Positions 39,079-50,813 are shown, counted from the stretch's first letter. The stretch: DNA of 64,000 nt from Pseudomonas fluorescens NCIMB 11764 (GCF_000293885.2 NZ_CP010945.1:1570001-1634000), one strand, 5' to 3'. The notes: generated from the sequence alone by a model not told the origin. Numbers and translations: made by a program.

Positions 39079-39879
39079 ATGGGCTTTACCTTGCTAATGA
39101 AAAAGGCGTCCCTCGTGGGCGCCTTTTTTGTGTCCGCGATTTGGTTCTCGGGCGCCCAGGCCTTCTGCCCTGTGCCGAGTGGGCTGGCGTCGGTCGCGGT
39201 GCAACGCGTGGTGGATGGCGACACAGTGCGCCTGAGCGATGGCCGCAGTGTGCGCATGATTGGCTTGAATACGCCGGAGCTGGGCAAGCAGGGCCGCTCC
39301 GACGAGCCGTTCGCCGTGGCGGCGCGCAAACGTCTGGAAGCCTTGGTGGCTGCCAGCGACGGGCGGGTCAGCGTGCTCCCGGGTAAAGAGAGCAAGGATC
39401 ACTACGGTCGCACCCTTGCACACCTCTATGGCGCCGATGGCGTCAACCTCGAAGCGCAGATGCTCGCTGAGGGCCTTGGGTTTCAGGTGGCGGTCGCGCC
39501 GAATGTCGATCTGGTCACCTGTCAGCAAGCGGCGGAACACAGTGCGCGACAGGCCGGGCTCGGCGTTTGGCGTCAGTCACCTGTACTGAAAGCGGAGCAG
39601 ATCAACGCGTCCGGTTTCGCCGTGGTCAGTGGGCGTGTGAGCAAGGTTCAGCGCAATCGCGGCGGCGTTTGGATCGAGTTGCAGGATTCGCTTGTACTGC
39701 GAGTTGCACCCAATTTGCTGGGGCAGTTCGACGTCGCGGCGCTGGAGCGCTTGAAGGGCAGCCAGATCGAGGCACGTGGCTGGGTGGTGGACCGTTCCCG
39801 CCGTGGCGGATTGAAACAGGGGCAGGCGCGCTGGCTCCTGCCTCTGACCGATCCGGCGATGCTGCAAGCGGCGCCCTGA
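39079..39879 (+). CDS. Secreted thermonuclease (SNase-like) family protein
   Basis: A 266-residue protein with an N-terminal signal peptide (MKKASLVGAFFVSAIWFSGA) and an SNase-like domain about 40-155: RVVDGDTVRLSDGRSVRMIG, GLNTPELGK, DHYGRTLAHLYG, matching the catalytic R-D-E-R pattern (E in the PELG context, R in YGRTLA). The last 100 residues (QINASGFAVVSGRVSKVQ) form an OB-like extension seen in Pseudomonas members. ATG 39079 and ATG 39097 are both possible; neither has a good ribosome-binding site, and 39079 lies in the loop of a hairpin. Substrate is presumably extracytoplasmic nucleic acid. Confidence 0.85.
   Translation: MGFTLLMKKASLVGAFFVSAIWFSGAQAFCPVPSGLASVAVQRVVDGDTVRLSDGRSVRMIGLNTPELGKQGRSDEPFAVAARKRLEALVAASDGRVSVLPGKESKDHYGRTLAHLYGADGVNLEAQMLAEGLGFQVAVAPNVDLVTCQQAAEHSARQAGLGVWRQSPVLKAEQINASGFAVVSGRVSKVQRNRGGVWIELQDSLVLRVAPNLLGQFDVAALERLKGSQIEARGWVVDRSRRGGLKQGQARWLLPLTDPAMLQAAP
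39100..39129 (+). terminator. rpmE terminator lying inside the next gene's first codons
   Basis: AAAAAGGCGTCC and GGGCGCCTTTTTT pair (one G-T) around CTCGT and end in a six-T run, 36 bases after the rpmE stop. A smaller hairpin AAAGCCC-CAT-GGGCTTT at 39071-39087 precedes it. Both overlap the signal-peptide codons of the nuclease gene that starts at 39079 or 39097. Confidence 0.8.
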
Positions 39880-40061
39880 TAAAAAATTGTAGACATTTTT
39901 TATGTCGATTGTGAACAGTCTATCCCTTATGTTCCGTGGCTCTTGGCCCAAAGTCGTAGGGCCGGGCGCTTGACAGGGGTGACTGGTCAGTCTTGTGGGG
40001 ACTTTGCGAGGCGCGTATCCTCGCTGACCAGTCTGTCCAACAGTAAAAGCGGAATGCCCCC

Positions 40062-41330
40062 ATGTCTGATCTGAAAACTGCCGCTCTCGAATATCACGCC
40101 CATCCTCGTCCAGGTAAGCTGAGTGTCGAGCTCACCAAGGCCACCGCTACCGCCCGCGACCTGTCGCTGGCCTACAGCCCCGGCGTAGCCGAACCAGTAC
40201 GCGAAATCGCTCGCGACCCTGAACTGGCCTACAAATACACCGGCAAAGGCAACCTGGTTGCAGTCATTTCCGATGGCACCGCGATTCTGGGCCTGGGCAA
40301 CCTCGGCCCGTTGGCTTCCAAGCCCGTGATGGAAGGTAAAGGCGTGCTGTTCAAGCGCTTCGCCGGCATCGACGTATTCGACATCGAAGTCGATTCCGAA
40401 AGCCCGCAAGCCTTCATCGACACCGTTAAGCGTATCTCCATTACCTTCGGTGGCATCAACCTGGAAGACATCAAGGCGCCTGAGTGCTTTGAGATCGAAC
40501 GTGCTCTGATCGAGCAGTGCGACATTCCAGTGTTCCACGATGACCAGCATGGCACCGCGATCGTGACCGCGGCCGGTATGATCAACGCCCTGGAAATCGC
40601 TGGCAAAACCCTCGCCGACGCCAAGATCGTCTGCCTGGGCGCCGGTGCTGCCGCCATCTCCTGCATGAAATTGCTGGTGAGCATGGGCGCCAACATCGAA
40701 AACATCTACATGGTCGACCGTACCGGTGTGATCCACTCCGGCCGTGACGACCTGAACCAGTACAAGGCTGTCTTCGCTCACGCGACCGACAAGCGCACCT
40801 TGGCAGATGCCCTGCAAGGCGCGGACGTGTTCGTTGGCCTGTCCGGCCCGAACCTGCTGAGCGCTGAGGGCCTGAAGTCCATGGCGGCCAACCCGATCGT
40901 ATTCGCGTGCTCGAACCCGGATCCGGAAATCGCCCCGGAACTGGCTCACGCTACCCGTGACGACGTGATCATGGCCACCGGCCGTTCGGACTACCCGAAC
41001 CAGGTCAACAACGTACTGGGCTTCCCGTTCATCTTCCGTGGTGCCCTGGACGTTCGCGCCAAGCGCATCAACGAAGAGATGAAAGTGGCGGCGGCCAACG
41101 CCCTGCGTGAACTGGCCAAACTGCCGGTTCCTCAGGAAGTGTGCGACGCCTACGGCGGCATCAAACTGGAATTCGGCCGTGAGTACATCATCCCGAAACC
41201 AATGGATGCCCGTCTGATCACCCTGATCTCCGATGCCGTGGCCAAGGCTGCGATCGAGACCGGTGTGGCCACCCTGCCGTATCCGAAGAACTACCCGCTG
41301 AAAAGCGTGGATGACGTGTTCAACGGCTAA
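40062..41330 (+). CDS. maeB: Malic enzyme (oxaloacetate-decarboxylating malate dehydrogenase), short form
   Basis: Converts malate to pyruvate and CO2 with NAD(P)+. The 422-residue protein lacks the phosphotransacetylase-like C-terminal half of E. coli MaeB (759 residues) and is the short type. Motifs: [44 protein letters not shown] and the Rossmann loop [21 protein letters not shown] at about 39969 may be part of its promoter, but the -10 is weak. A strong terminator follows at 41353. Confidence 0.93.
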   Translation: MSDLKTAALEYHAHPRPGKLSVELTKATATARDLSLAYSPGVAEPVREIARDPELAYKYTGKGNLVAVISDGTAILGLGNLGPLASKPVMEGKGVLFKRFAGIDVFDIEVDSESPQAFIDTVKRISITFGGINLEDIKAPECFEIERALIEQCDIPVFHDDQHGTAIVTAAGMINALEIAGKTLADAKIVCLGAGAAAISCMKLLVSMGANIENIYMVDRTGVIHSGRDDLNQYKAVFAHATDKRTLADALQGADVFVGLSGPNLLSAEGLKSMAANPIVFACSNPDPEIAPELAHATRDDVIMATGRSDYPNQVNNVLGFPFIFRGALDVRAKRINEEMKVAAANALRELAKLPVPQEVCDAYGGIKLEFGREYIIPKPMDARLITLISDAVAKAAIETGVATLPYPKNYPLKSVDDVFNG

Positions 41331-41352
41331 GCCGTTGTAGCGCTTCGATCAG

Positions 41353-41384
41353 AGGCCCCGATTCGTATGAGTCGGGGCCTTTTT
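41353..41384 (+). terminator. Terminator of the malic enzyme gene
   Basis: AGGCCCCGA and TCGGGGCCT pair around TTCGTATGAG, followed by a T-run. Confidence 0.92.
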
Positions 41385-41448
41385 GCATCTGGGCCTTTGT
41401 ATCGCCCGCGAAGAGGCCGCGTCATACAGCGTAGAAACGACAGGCGAT

Positions 41449-41484
41449 AAAAAGCCCCGCACTTCCATCGAAGGCGGGGCTTTT
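41449..41484 (-). terminator. Terminator of ponA, possibly bidirectional
   Basis: AAAAGCCCCGC and GCGGGGCTTTT pair, with an inner CTTC-CATC-GAAG stem. A- and T-tracts at the two sides allow termination in both directions; it lies 17 bases past the ponA stop. Confidence 0.9.
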
Positions 41485-41500
41485 GCATTGTGCCGCGCGA

Positions 41501-43939
41501 TCAGAACAAATCGATAGGCGCCGCTTCATCCGCTGGCAGTGGGCTTCCCGGCGCGTTGCCGTTACCCAGCTCATTCACCGAGGGCGGCGTATCTTCGGCC
41601 TTGAACAGCTCGAAGTACGCGCCTGGCGTGCCTGGGGTGGCTGCGCGACCACTGACCGGATCAACCCGCAGGCTCAGAATGCCTTCCGGCTCTGGCTGCG
41701 TATGCGGCGGCTTGTCCTTGAGCGCGGCTGCCATGTAATTCATCCAGATCGGCAGCGCCACAGTGCCGCCGAACTCGCGCTTGCCCAGGCTTTCCGGCTG
41801 GTCGAAACCGGTCCAGACGGTGGTCACGTAATCAGCGTTGTAGCCCGAGAACCACGCGTCCTTGGATTCGTTGGTGGTACCGGTCTTGCCTGCGATATCG
41901 GGGCGACCCATGGCCAGTGCGCGGCGGCCAGTGCCGAGCTTAATCACGTCCTCGAGCATGCTGTTGAGGATGTAAGTGGTACGGCCATCGACAATGCGTT
42001 CAGCCACGGCGGGTGCCTGAGGCGCGGGTTGGCCCGGAGCCTCACCCGGCGTCGCGTTGACCGTAAAGGCCTCGGCCGCGGGGGCGGCAATGCCATCCGT
42101 TGCGACACCACCTTTCGGCACGCTCGGCGGGTTGGCGACGAACAGCGTGTCGCCATTACGGCTTTCGATCTTGTCGATGATGTACGGGCTGATCTTGTAG
42201 CCGCCGTTGGCAAACGTGCTCCAGCCGGTGGCGATTTCCATTGGCGTCAGGGTCGCGGTGCCCAGGGCCAGCGACAGATTGCGCGGCAGGTCCTGCTTGT
42301 TGAAGCCGAACTTGCTGATGTAGTCGATGGTGCGATCAATGCCCAGGGCCTGCAACAGACGGATCGACACCAGGTTGCGCGACTTGTAGAGCCCTTCGCG
42401 CAGGCGGATAGGGCCGAGGAAAGTGTTGGTGTCGTTCTTCGGGCGCCAGACCTTGTCCAGGTATTCGTCGACGAACACGATCGGTGCGTCGTTCACCAGG
42501 CTGGCGGCGGTGTAGCCGTTATCCAGTGCGGCGCTGTAGACGAACGGTTTGAAGCTCGAGCCCGGCTGACGCTTGGCCTGCAGGGCGCGGTTGTAATTGC
42601 TCTGCTCGAAGGCGAAGCCGCCGACCAGCGAGCGAATGGCGCCGTTCTGCGGATCAAGAGAAACCAGCGCGCCTTGTGCTTGCGGGATCTGGCTGAACTT
42701 CAGCGAATTGTCCGGCTGGCGTTGCACGCGAATCAAGTCGCCGACCTGGGCAACATCCGACGGCTGCTTCGGGTTGGCACCCATGCTGTTGGTGTTCAGG
42801 AACGGCCGCGCCCATTTCATGCTGTCCCAGCCAACATGCTCGTCGCCGGTACGGGTCATCACCTGCAGGCCGGTCTTGTCGACCTGAGTGACGATGGCGG
42901 GTTCAAGGCTGCTGATCGTGCGTTGCTTGGTCAGTTCGGCGGCCCAGGCTTCACGCGTCTTGCCCGGCAGGCGTGACTCGGGACCGCGATAACCATGGCG
43001 CTGATCGTAAGTCATCAAGCCTTCGTGAAGCGCGGTGTTGGCCATTTCCTGCAGGTTTCTCGGCACGGTGGTCGTGACGCGGAAACCTTCGGTGTAGGCA
43101 TCGCTGCCATAGCGGCCGACCATTTCGGCACGAGCCATTTCAGCGATGTAGGGCGCGTTCACTTCCGGGGTAGGCACGTGATAACTGGCGTTCAGCGGCT
43201 CGTTGATCGCAGCGGTGTAATCGGCTTCGGTGATTTTTCCGAGCTTGTACATGCGCCCCAGGATCCAGTCGCGACGCTCCTTGCTGCGCGCCGGGTTGGC
43301 CAGCGGGTTGAAGCGCGACGGGGCTTTTGGCAAACCGGCGATCATCGCCATCTGCGCCAGGCTGACGTCACGAATCGACTTGCCGTAATACACTTGCGCC
43401 GCCGCCTCGATGCCGTAGGCGCGGTTGCCGAGGTAGATCTTGTTGACGTACAGCTCAAGGATCTCGTCCTTGGTCAGCTGCCGTTCGATCTGCAGCGCCA
43501 GGAGGATTTCAGTGGTCTTGCGCGAAAAGCTGCGTTCGCTGGTCAGGAAGAAGTTCTTCGCCACCTGCATGGTGATGGTGCTGCCGCCGGACTGAATGTG
43601 GCCGCTTTTGACCAATTGGGTGGCGGCGCGCATCAGGCTGCTGGGATCGACGCCATAATGGTTGGCGAAATTGTCGTCTTCAGCACTTAGTAACGCATTT
43701 ATGAAATTGGGAGGAATATCGGCGAAACGGATCGGAGTGCGGCGCATTTCGCCAAATTCTGCGATCAACTTGTTATCGCTGCTGTATACCCTTAGAGGAA
43801 TCTGCAACTGAATGCTTCTCAGCGCCTCCACAGACGGCAATCCGGGGCTAAGGTAAAGAAAAGCGCCGGTCAGACCAAGAAGCAGTCCGCAGAAAACGGC
43901 GACGATGGACCAACCGAAAAACTTCAGCAGACGAATCAA
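41501..43939 (-). CDS. ponA: Penicillin-binding protein 1A (bifunctional peptidoglycan synthase)
   Basis: Polymerises and cross-links peptidoglycan. The TTG at 43939 (then IRLLKFFGWSIVAVFCGLLL) is chosen: it gives 812 residues, close to P. aeruginosa PonA, and the longer frame to 44134 runs through what looks like the gene's own -10 box at 44043. One membrane helix (about 8-30); glycosyltransferase domain with EDDNFANHYGVD and GGSTITMQVAKNFFL; transpeptidase domain with SxxK in GSSFKPFVYSA, SxN in SRNLVSIRLL and KTG in AGKTGTTNESKDAW. It is divergent from pilM, a classic arrangement in pseudomonads. No ribosome-binding site is obvious. Confidence 0.95.
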   Translation of the reverse strand: MIRLLKFFGWSIVAVFCGLLLGLTGAFLYLSPGLPSVEALRSIQLQIPLRVYSSDNKLIAEFGEMRRTPIRFADIPPNFINALLSAEDDNFANHYGVDPSSLMRAATQLVKSGHIQSGGSTITMQVAKNFFLTSERSFSRKTTEILLALQIERQLTKDEILELYVNKIYLGNRAYGIEAAAQVYYGKSIRDVSLAQMAMIAGLPKAPSRFNPLANPARSKERRDWILGRMYKLGKITEADYTAAINEPLNASYHVPTPEVNAPYIAEMARAEMVGRYGSDAYTEGFRVTTTVPRNLQEMANTALHEGLMTYDQRHGYRGPESRLPGKTREAWAAELTKQRTISSLEPAIVTQVDKTGLQVMTRTGDEHVGWDSMKWARPFLNTNSMGANPKQPSDVAQVGDLIRVQRQPDNSLKFSQIPQAQGALVSLDPQNGAIRSLVGGFAFEQSNYNRALQAKRQPGSSFKPFVYSAALDNGYTAASLVNDAPIVFVDEYLDKVWRPKNDTNTFLGPIRLREGLYKSRNLVSIRLLQALGIDRTIDYISKFGFNKQDLPRNLSLALGTATLTPMEIATGWSTFANGGYKISPYIIDKIESRNGDTLFVANPPSVPKGGVATDGIAAPAAEAFTVNATPGEAPGQPAPQAPAVAERIVDGRTTYILNSMLEDVIKLGTGRRALAMGRPDIAGKTGTTNESKDAWFSGYNADYVTTVWTGFDQPESLGKREFGGTVALPIWMNYMAAALKDKPPHTQPEPEGILSLRVDPVSGRAATPGTPGAYFELFKAEDTPPSVNELGNGNAPGSPLPADEAAPIDLF

Positions 43940-44042
43940 GGCTTTGGGATATCCAGGGCAAAGAATGAATGAGGCATCAGGGTTCAGGTAAAAAAGGAGA
44001 ACGACCCGCGCTTGACGTAAAAAGCGGAAAAAATCGCTGGGC

Positions 44043-44048
44043 ATTATA
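44043..44048 (-). promoter_or_regulatory. Consensus -10 box of ponA
   Basis: On the minus strand TATAAT (plus ATTATA) lies 95 bases before the proposed ponA start; the best -35 is ATGACG at 19 bases. It makes the in-frame ATG/TTG codons further upstream untranscribed, so it decides the start. Confidence 0.6.
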
Positions 44049-44129
44049 AGCATTTTTCCGTCGAGAGCGTCATTTGCGCTGCTGTCAAGACGGGTGGATG
44101 GAACGCAATGGACATTACAGAGTCCGTAA

Positions 44130-45220
<1,091 letters not shown>

Positions 45221-45221
<1 letters not shown>

Positions 45222-45787
45222 TGGCGCGGATCAACCTTTTACCCTGGCGCGAAGAACTGCGGGAACAGCGGCGCAAACGCTTCTTGCTGGCGCTGGTGGG
45301 TGTGCTGGTGGGCTCAGTGGCAGCGTTACTGATTGCGGACCAGGCCATCAATGGCGCCATCGATCGACAAGTCGCCCGAAACGATTACATCGGTAAACAG
45401 ATTACGGTGGTCGACGAGCGGATCAAGCAGATCAGTGATCTGAAGGCCCGTCGCCAGCAGCTCGTCGAGCGCATGCGCATCATCCAGGACCTGCAAGGCA
45501 ATCGTCCGATCAGCGGGCGGATCTTCGATCAGTTGGCGCGTACGTTGCCGGACGGGGTGTATTTCACCGAGGTGAAAATGGAAGGCAAGACCCTGTCCAT
45601 TACCGGCGCGGCAGATTCCAATAACCGTGTGTCAGACCTTATGCGCAACCTGGATGCATCGGACTGGTTCGACGCGCCGAACCTGACGGAAGTCAAGGCG
45701 ACCACCGCCGGCCAGCTGGATCAGGCCAACGTCTTCCAGTTGACCGTGCGCCAGACCCAGCCAGCCGCTACGGAGGCTGTTCAATGA
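45221..45787 (+). CDS. pilN: Type IV pilus assembly protein PilN
   Basis: A bitopic inner-membrane protein that pairs with PilO and binds PilM through its N-terminal INLLPWR motif (MARINLLPWREELREQRRKR). The 188-residue protein has a membrane helix at about 22-43 and a periplasmic coiled coil (VDERIKQISDLKARRQQLVE) and ferredoxin-like domain. It overlaps pilM and pilO by 1 and 4 bases. Confidence 0.96.
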
Positions 45788-46407
45788 GGCTGGCCGAATG
45801 GATTGAAGGCTTGCGCAAGATTGACATCAACGATCTGGACACCAACAACCTGGGTTCCTGGCCGCCTGCCATCAAGACGCTGGCGGGTGCGCTGCTGATG
45901 GTTCTGGTGCTGGCGCTGGGCTACAGCTTTTCCATCAGCGACCTTGAGAGCCAGCTGGAACTCAAGCGTGAGGAAGAGTCGACGCTCAAAGAGCAGTTTG
46001 CCTCCAAGGCGCACATGGCGGCGAATCTGGAGTTATACATCCAGCAGATGAAGGAAATGGAGAATTCCTTTGGTGTGCTCTTGCGGCAATTGCCCAGCGA
46101 CACCGAAGTGCCCGGTCTGCTGGAGGACATCACTCGAACCGGTCTGGGCAGTGGCCTGGAGTTCGAAGAAATCAAGCTGCTGCCGGAGGTCACCCAGCCG
46201 TTCTACATCGAGCTGCCGATCCAGATCACCGTCACCGGCGCGTATCACGACCTCGCCACGTTCGTCAGTGGCGTGGCCGGGTTGCCGCGCATCGTCACCC
46301 TGCATGACTTCGATCTCGCACCGGCCAACCCCGAGGGCGGGACGAAATTGCGCATGAGCATCCTTGCCAAGACTTACCGGTATAACGACAAGGGGCTGCA
46401 GAAATGA
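45784..46407 (+). CDS. pilO: Type IV pilus assembly protein PilO
   Basis: The periplasmic partner of PilN in the pilus alignment complex. The 207-residue protein has a membrane helix at about 30-50 (LAGALLMVLVLALGYSFSIS), a coiled coil (LESQLELKREEESTLKEQF) and a C-terminal alpha/beta domain (ITVTGAYHDLATFVSGVAGL). Both ends overlap neighbouring pil genes by four bases. Confidence 0.96.
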   Translation: MRLAEWIEGLRKIDINDLDTNNLGSWPPAIKTLAGALLMVLVLALGYSFSISDLESQLELKREEESTLKEQFASKAHMAANLELYIQQMKEMENSFGVLLRQLPSDTEVPGLLEDITRTGLGSGLEFEEIKLLPEVTQPFYIELPIQITVTGAYHDLATFVSGVAGLPRIVTLHDFDLAPANPEGGTKLRMSILAKTYRYNDKGLQK

Positions 46408-46931
46408 CCCCGATGCGTTTTATCCCGATGATCGGAATACTGGTCGTTCTGGCCGGTTGTGGCGGCGACACTGACTTCCGCGACCTGGACGCGTACATGA
46501 ACGAAATGCGCCTGCGTGCACCGGGCAGGATTGAACCAACGCCGACATTCCGGTCTTACCCAACGTTCACCTACAACGCCGCTAACCTGCGCAGTCCCTT
46601 TTCCCGGCAGGTCAAGGTCGACCTGGCTGGCCAGAAACACGGCTCACGCAACGTCAAGCCTGATCCCAACCGGGTCAAGCAGTACCTCGAAGGTTTCAAC
46701 ATCGAGCAGTTTGAAATGGTCGGCACGATCTCCAATGCGGCTGGCTCCTTTGCGCTGTTGCGCGGGGCAGGCGGTGTGCATCGGTTGAAGGTCGGCGATT
46801 ACCTGGGACGTAACGATGGCCGGATCGTTGCCATCAGCGGCTCGCAAGTCGATGTGGTCGAAATCGTTCCTGACGGCGAAGGCGCCTGGCTGGAACGGCC
46901 GCGGACCATCCCTTTGAAAGAGCACTCATAG
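46404..46931 (+). CDS. pilP: Type IV pilus lipoprotein PilP
   Basis: An inner-membrane lipoprotein linking PilNO to the PilQ secretin. The 175-residue protein has a lipobox VLAGC (C19) after a short signal sequence, then an unstructured part and the beta-sandwich PilP domain (EMVGTISNAAGSFALLRGAG ... VGDYLGRNDGRI). pilQ follows after 13 bases. Confidence 0.95.
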   Translation: MTPMRFIPMIGILVVLAGCGGDTDFRDLDAYMNEMRLRAPGRIEPTPTFRSYPTFTYNAANLRSPFSRQVKVDLAGQKHGSRNVKPDPNRVKQYLEGFNIEQFEMVGTISNAAGSFALLRGAGGVHRLKVGDYLGRNDGRIVAISGSQVDVVEIVPDGEGAWLERPRTIPLKEHS

Positions 46932-46944
46932 TGGAACTCGAATA

Positions 46945-49038
46945 ATGAACAGGATTTTCGCAACCTTCGGAGTTTCGCTATGGATAGCGTTGCTTTCGCC
47001 GATGGTACAAGCGGCCAACCTCAAAGCGCTGGATGTCGCTGCGCTGCCGGGAGACCGCGTCGAGTTGAAGCTGTCATTCGATGGCGCGCCCCCAGCGCCC
47101 CACGGTTACACGACGGAGCAGCCTGCGCGGATCGCGCTGGACCTGCCTGGTGTGGTCAGCCAGCTAACGAGCAAGACTCGCGACCTGGGCGGTGGCAATG
47201 CCCGCAGTGCCACGGTGGTGGAAGCCAAGGACCGCACGCGGCTGATCATCAACCTGACTCAATTGACCCCGTACACCGCTCGTGTCGAAGGCAATAATCT
47301 GTTTGTGGTGGTCGGGCGCGGAACCAGTAACGCAGCACCTGCACCTGCAACCGCATCCAAGCCGCCACGCGTCGCCACGGCAACTCCCGCGCCGGCCAAG
47401 GCCTATGCGCCGGTGAGCAAGGCGATCCGCGGCGTGGATTTCCAGCGCGGCACCCAGGGTGAAGGCAATGTGGTCATCGATCTCTCGGATCCGTCCATCG
47501 CCCCGGACATTCAGGAGCGCGATGGCAGGATTGTCGTCGGTTTCGCCAGGACCCAATTGCCGGAACCGTTGCGGGTCCGTCTGGACGTCAAGGATTTCGC
47601 CACGCCTGTGCAGTTCGTCAACGCCAGCGCTACGGGAGACCGGGCGACCATCAGCATTGAGCCCAGCGGCGCGTTCGATTACTCGACCTATCAGACCGAC
47701 AACAAGCTGACCGTCAGCGTCCGCCCGATGACCGTAGACGACTTGCAGAAGCGCAACGCCGAGCGTTTTGCCTACACCGGTGAAAAGCTCTCGCTGAACT
47801 TCCAGGACATTGACGTGCGCTCGGTGCTGCAACTGATCGCCGATTTCACCAACCTCAATCTGGTGGCCAGCGACACGGTGCAGGGCGGCATTACCTTGCG
47901 CTTGCAGAACGTGCCGTGGGATCAGGCGCTGGACCTGGTGCTGAAAACCAAGGGCCTGGACAAACGAAAGATCGGTAACGTGTTGCTGGTGGCGCCGGCC
48001 GATGAGATTGCCGCCCGCGAACGCCAGGAACTGGAGTCGCAGAAGCAGATCGCCGAACTGGCGCCTTTGCGTCGCGAGCTGCTGCAAGTCAATTACGCCA
48101 AGGCGGCCGATATCGCCAAGCTGTTCCAGTCAGTGACCAGTGCCGAAGCGAAAGTCGACGAGCGGGGTTCGATCACCGTCGATGAACGAACCAATAACAT
48201 CATCGCCTACCAGACCCAGGACCGTCTCGACGAGCTGCGCCGTATTGTCGCGCAACTGGATATCCCGGTGCGTCAGGTGATGATCGAGGCTCGGATCGTC
48301 GAAGCGAACGTCGACTACGACAAGAGCCTCGGTGTGCGTTGGGGTGGTTCGGTGCAGAACAAGGGCAACTGGAACACATCCGGTGTCAGCAACGGCGCCA
48401 ACGCGTCGTCGACCATTGGTACGCCGGGCAGCACCAGCACCAACTCACCGTTCGTCGACATGGGCACCGCCGCCAACACTTCAGGGCTCGGCATCGCCTT
48501 CATCACCGATAATGTGCTGCTGGATCTTGAGCTGACCGCGATGGAAAAAACCGGTAACGGCGAAATCGTCTCGCAACCCAAGGTGGTTACCTCCGACAAG
48601 GAAACCGCAAAAATCCTCAAGGGCACCGAGATCCCGTACCAGGAAGCCAGCTCCAGCGGCGCTACGTCGGTATCGTTCAAGGAGGCCTCGCTGTCGCTGG
48701 AAGTGACGCCGCAGATCACCCCGGACAACCGGATCATCATGGAGGTCAAGGTCACCAAGGACGAACCGGACTACCTGAACAAGGTGCAGGATGTACCGCC
48801 CATCAAGAAAAACGAGGTCAATGCCAAGGTTCTCGTCAATGACGGCGAGACCATCGTGATCGGTGGGGTTTTCTCAAATACTCAGAGCAAGGTTGTAGAT
48901 AAGGTGCCATTTCTCGGTGATGTGCCGTATCTTGGCCGCCTTTTCCGGCGTGACGTGGTTTCGGAGAAAAAATCCGAGCTGCTGGTATTTCTCACTCCGC
49001 GTATCATGAACAATCAGGCGATTGCTGTGAGTCATTGA
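46945..49038 (+). CDS. pilQ: Type IV pilus secretin PilQ
   Basis: The outer-membrane ring through which the pilus passes. The 697-residue protein has a signal peptide (cleavage near MVQAAN), two AMIN domains in the N-terminal third, an STN domain ([18 protein letters not shown]: [20 protein letters not shown]), an N1 domain and the C-terminal secretin domain ([20 protein letters not shown] ... [20 protein letters not shown]). The frame is intact, in contrast with the gspD secretin at 62464. aroK begins five bases after it. Confidence 0.97.
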   Translation: MNRIFATFGVSLWIALLSPMVQAANLKALDVAALPGDRVELKLSFDGAPPAPHGYTTEQPARIALDLPGVVSQLTSKTRDLGGGNARSATVVEAKDRTRLIINLTQLTPYTARVEGNNLFVVVGRGTSNAAPAPATASKPPRVATATPAPAKAYAPVSKAIRGVDFQRGTQGEGNVVIDLSDPSIAPDIQERDGRIVVGFARTQLPEPLRVRLDVKDFATPVQFVNASATGDRATISIEPSGAFDYSTYQTDNKLTVSVRPMTVDDLQKRNAERFAYTGEKLSLNFQDIDVRSVLQLIADFTNLNLVASDTVQGGITLRLQNVPWDQALDLVLKTKGLDKRKIGNVLLVAPADEIAARERQELESQKQIAELAPLRRELLQVNYAKAADIAKLFQSVTSAEAKVDERGSITVDERTNNIIAYQTQDRLDELRRIVAQLDIPVRQVMIEARIVEANVDYDKSLGVRWGGSVQNKGNWNTSGVSNGANASSTIGTPGSTSTNSPFVDMGTAANTSGLGIAFITDNVLLDLELTAMEKTGNGEIVSQPKVVTSDKETAKILKGTEIPYQEASSSGATSVSFKEASLSLEVTPQITPDNRIIMEVKVTKDEPDYLNKVQDVPPIKKNEVNAKVLVNDGETIVIGGVFSNTQSKVVDKVPFLGDVPYLGRLFRRDVVSEKKSELLVFLTPRIMNNQAIAVSH

Positions 49039-49042
49039 TTCT

Positions 49043-49561
49043 GTGCGAAATTTGATTCTTGTTGGACCGATGGGGGCTGGAAAAAGCACCATCGGCCGGT
49101 TGCTGGCCAAAGAGCTGCGCCTGCCATTCAAAGATTCCGATAAGGAAATTGAATTGCGCACGGGCGCCAATATCCCATGGATTTTCGATAAGGAAGGCGA
49201 GCCGGGCTTTCGTGACCGCGAGCAGGCGATGATTGCCGAGCTGTGCGGCTGCGATGGCGTGGTGCTGGCGACCGGCGGCGGCGCGGTCATGCGCGAAGCC
49301 AACCGTCGAGCACTGCGCGCCGGTGGTCGGGTGGTTTATCTGCATGCTTCTGTCGAACAGCAGGTTGGCCGTACCGCCCGTGACCGCAATCGACCCCTGT
49401 TGCGGACTGCCGATCCGGCCAAGACCCTTCGGGACCTGCTGGAGTTGCGCGATCCGCTGTATCGGGAAATCGCCGACCTGGTGGTGGAAACCGATGAGCG
49501 ACCGCCGCGAATGGTGGTGCTCGACATTCTTGACCGCCTGCAGCAGCTGCCTCCCCGTTAA
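49043..49561 (+). CDS. aroK: Shikimate kinase
   Basis: Phosphorylates shikimate in the aromatic amino acid pathway. The 172-residue protein starts at GTG 49043 ([20 protein letters not shown]): Walker [10 protein letters not shown], shikimate-binding [20 protein letters not shown] and the GGG loop [11 protein letters not shown] longer tail than this is not seen. It forms the conserved pilQ-aroK-aroB order. Confidence 0.97.
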   Translation: MRNLILVGPMGAGKSTIGRLLAKELRLPFKDSDKEIELRTGANIPWIFDKEGEPGFRDREQAMIAELCGCDGVVLATGGGAVMREANRRALRAGGRVVYLHASVEQQVGRTARDRNRPLLRTADPAKTLRDLLELRDPLYREIADLVVETDERPPRMVVLDILDRLQQLPPR

Positions 49562-49587
49562 AGCACAGCGCGAAATGCGCTATCCTC

Positions 49588-49686
49588 GGCGTCCTGCCAC
49601 GACCGCTCAAGGTTGTGGCGCAAGGTTGCCGAACGGCGTCACACCAGCAAATGCCGCGGACATTCGATAACTCAAGGCAGGACGCC
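49588..49686 (+). other. Eleven-base inverted repeat spanning the aroK-aroB gap
   Basis: GGCGTCCTGCC (49588-49598) and GGCAGGACGCC (49676-49686) are perfectly complementary and 77 bases apart, framing the leader just before aroB (start 49713). It could bring the leader into a closed stem, or bind a dimeric protein. No function is known to me. Confidence 0.45.
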
Positions 49687-49712
49687 TGATTCCATCTTCA
49701 CTGTGGGGACAC

Positions 49713-50813
49713 ATGCAGACACTCAAGGTCGATCTAGGCGAGCGCAGCTACCCGATTCATATTGGCGAAGGTTTGTTGGATCAGCCTGAGCTGCTGGCCC
49801 CGCATATTCGCGGGCGGCAAGTGGCGATCATCTCCAACGAAACCGTTGCGCCGCTCTATCTCGAACGTCTGACCCGCAGCCTTGCGCAGTTCTCGGTGAT
49901 TTCCGTGGTGCTGCCCGACGGCGAAGCCTTCAAGACCTGGGAAACCCTGCAACTGATTTTCGACGGTCTGCTGACCGCACGCCATGATCGCCGCACCACC
50001 GTGATCGCCCTCGGCGGCGGTGTGATTGGTGACATGGCCGGTTTTGCTGCTGCCTGCTACCAGCGCGGTGTCGATTTCATCCAGGTTCCGACTACCCTGC
50101 TGTCGCAAGTCGACTCCTCGGTCGGCGGCAAGACCGGGATCAATCATCCCCTGGGCAAAAACATGGTCGGCGCCTTCTATCAGCCGAACGTGGTCCTGAT
50201 CGATACCGCCTCCCTCAATACCCTGCCGGCTCGCGAGTTGTCTGCCGGGCTGGCTGAAGTCATCAAGTACGGGCTGATTTGCGACGAGCCGTTCCTCACC
50301 TGGCTCGAAGAAAACGTCGATCGCCTGCGCGCCCTGGACCAGGTTGCCCTGACGTATGCGATCGAACGTTCCTGCGCGGCCAAGGCGGCGGTGGTCGGTG
50401 CCGACGAGAAGGAAACCGGCGTTCGTGCCACCCTGAACCTGGGACACACCTTCGGCCATGCCATCGAAACCCACATGGGATATGGTGTGTGGCTACATGG
50501 CGAGGCGGTAGCTGCTGGCACCGTAATGGCCCTGGAGATGTCCGCGCGCCTGGGCTGGATCAGCGAGCAGGAGCGTGATCGCGGCATTCGCCTGTTCCAG
50601 CGTGCCGGCCTGCCGGTCATTCCGCCCGAAGAGATGACTGAAGCCGATTTTCTCGAACACATGGCAATTGACAAGAAAGTGATCGACGGTCGTTTGCGCC
50701 TGGTGCTGCTGCGCCACATGGGCGAAGCGGTGGTGACCGACGATTATCCGAAAGAGGTTCTACAGGCCACGCTGGGAGCGGACTACCGCGCCCTGGCTCA
50801 GCTTAAAGGTTAA
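49713..50813 (+). CDS. aroB: 3-dehydroquinate synthase
   Basis: Cyclises DAHP to 3-dehydroquinate using NAD and zinc. The 366-residue protein has the NAD loop [52 protein letters not shown] and the zinc ligand region [12 protein letters not shown]. It starts [20 protein letters not shown]. An AAA/SPOR gene follows after 10 bases. Confidence 0.98.
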   Translation: MQTLKVDLGERSYPIHIGEGLLDQPELLAPHIRGRQVAIISNETVAPLYLERLTRSLAQFSVISVVLPDGEAFKTWETLQLIFDGLLTARHDRRTTVIALGGGVIGDMAGFAAACYQRGVDFIQVPTTLLSQVDSSVGGKTGINHPLGKNMVGAFYQPNVVLIDTASLNTLPARELSAGLAEVIKYGLICDEPFLTWLEENVDRLRALDQVALTYAIERSCAAKAAVVGADEKETGVRATLNLGHTFGHAIETHMGYGVWLHGEAVAAGTVMALEMSARLGWISEQERDRGIRLFQRAGLPVIPPEEMTEADFLEHMAIDKKVIDGRLRLVLLRHMGEAVVTDDYPKEVLQATLGADYRALAQLKG

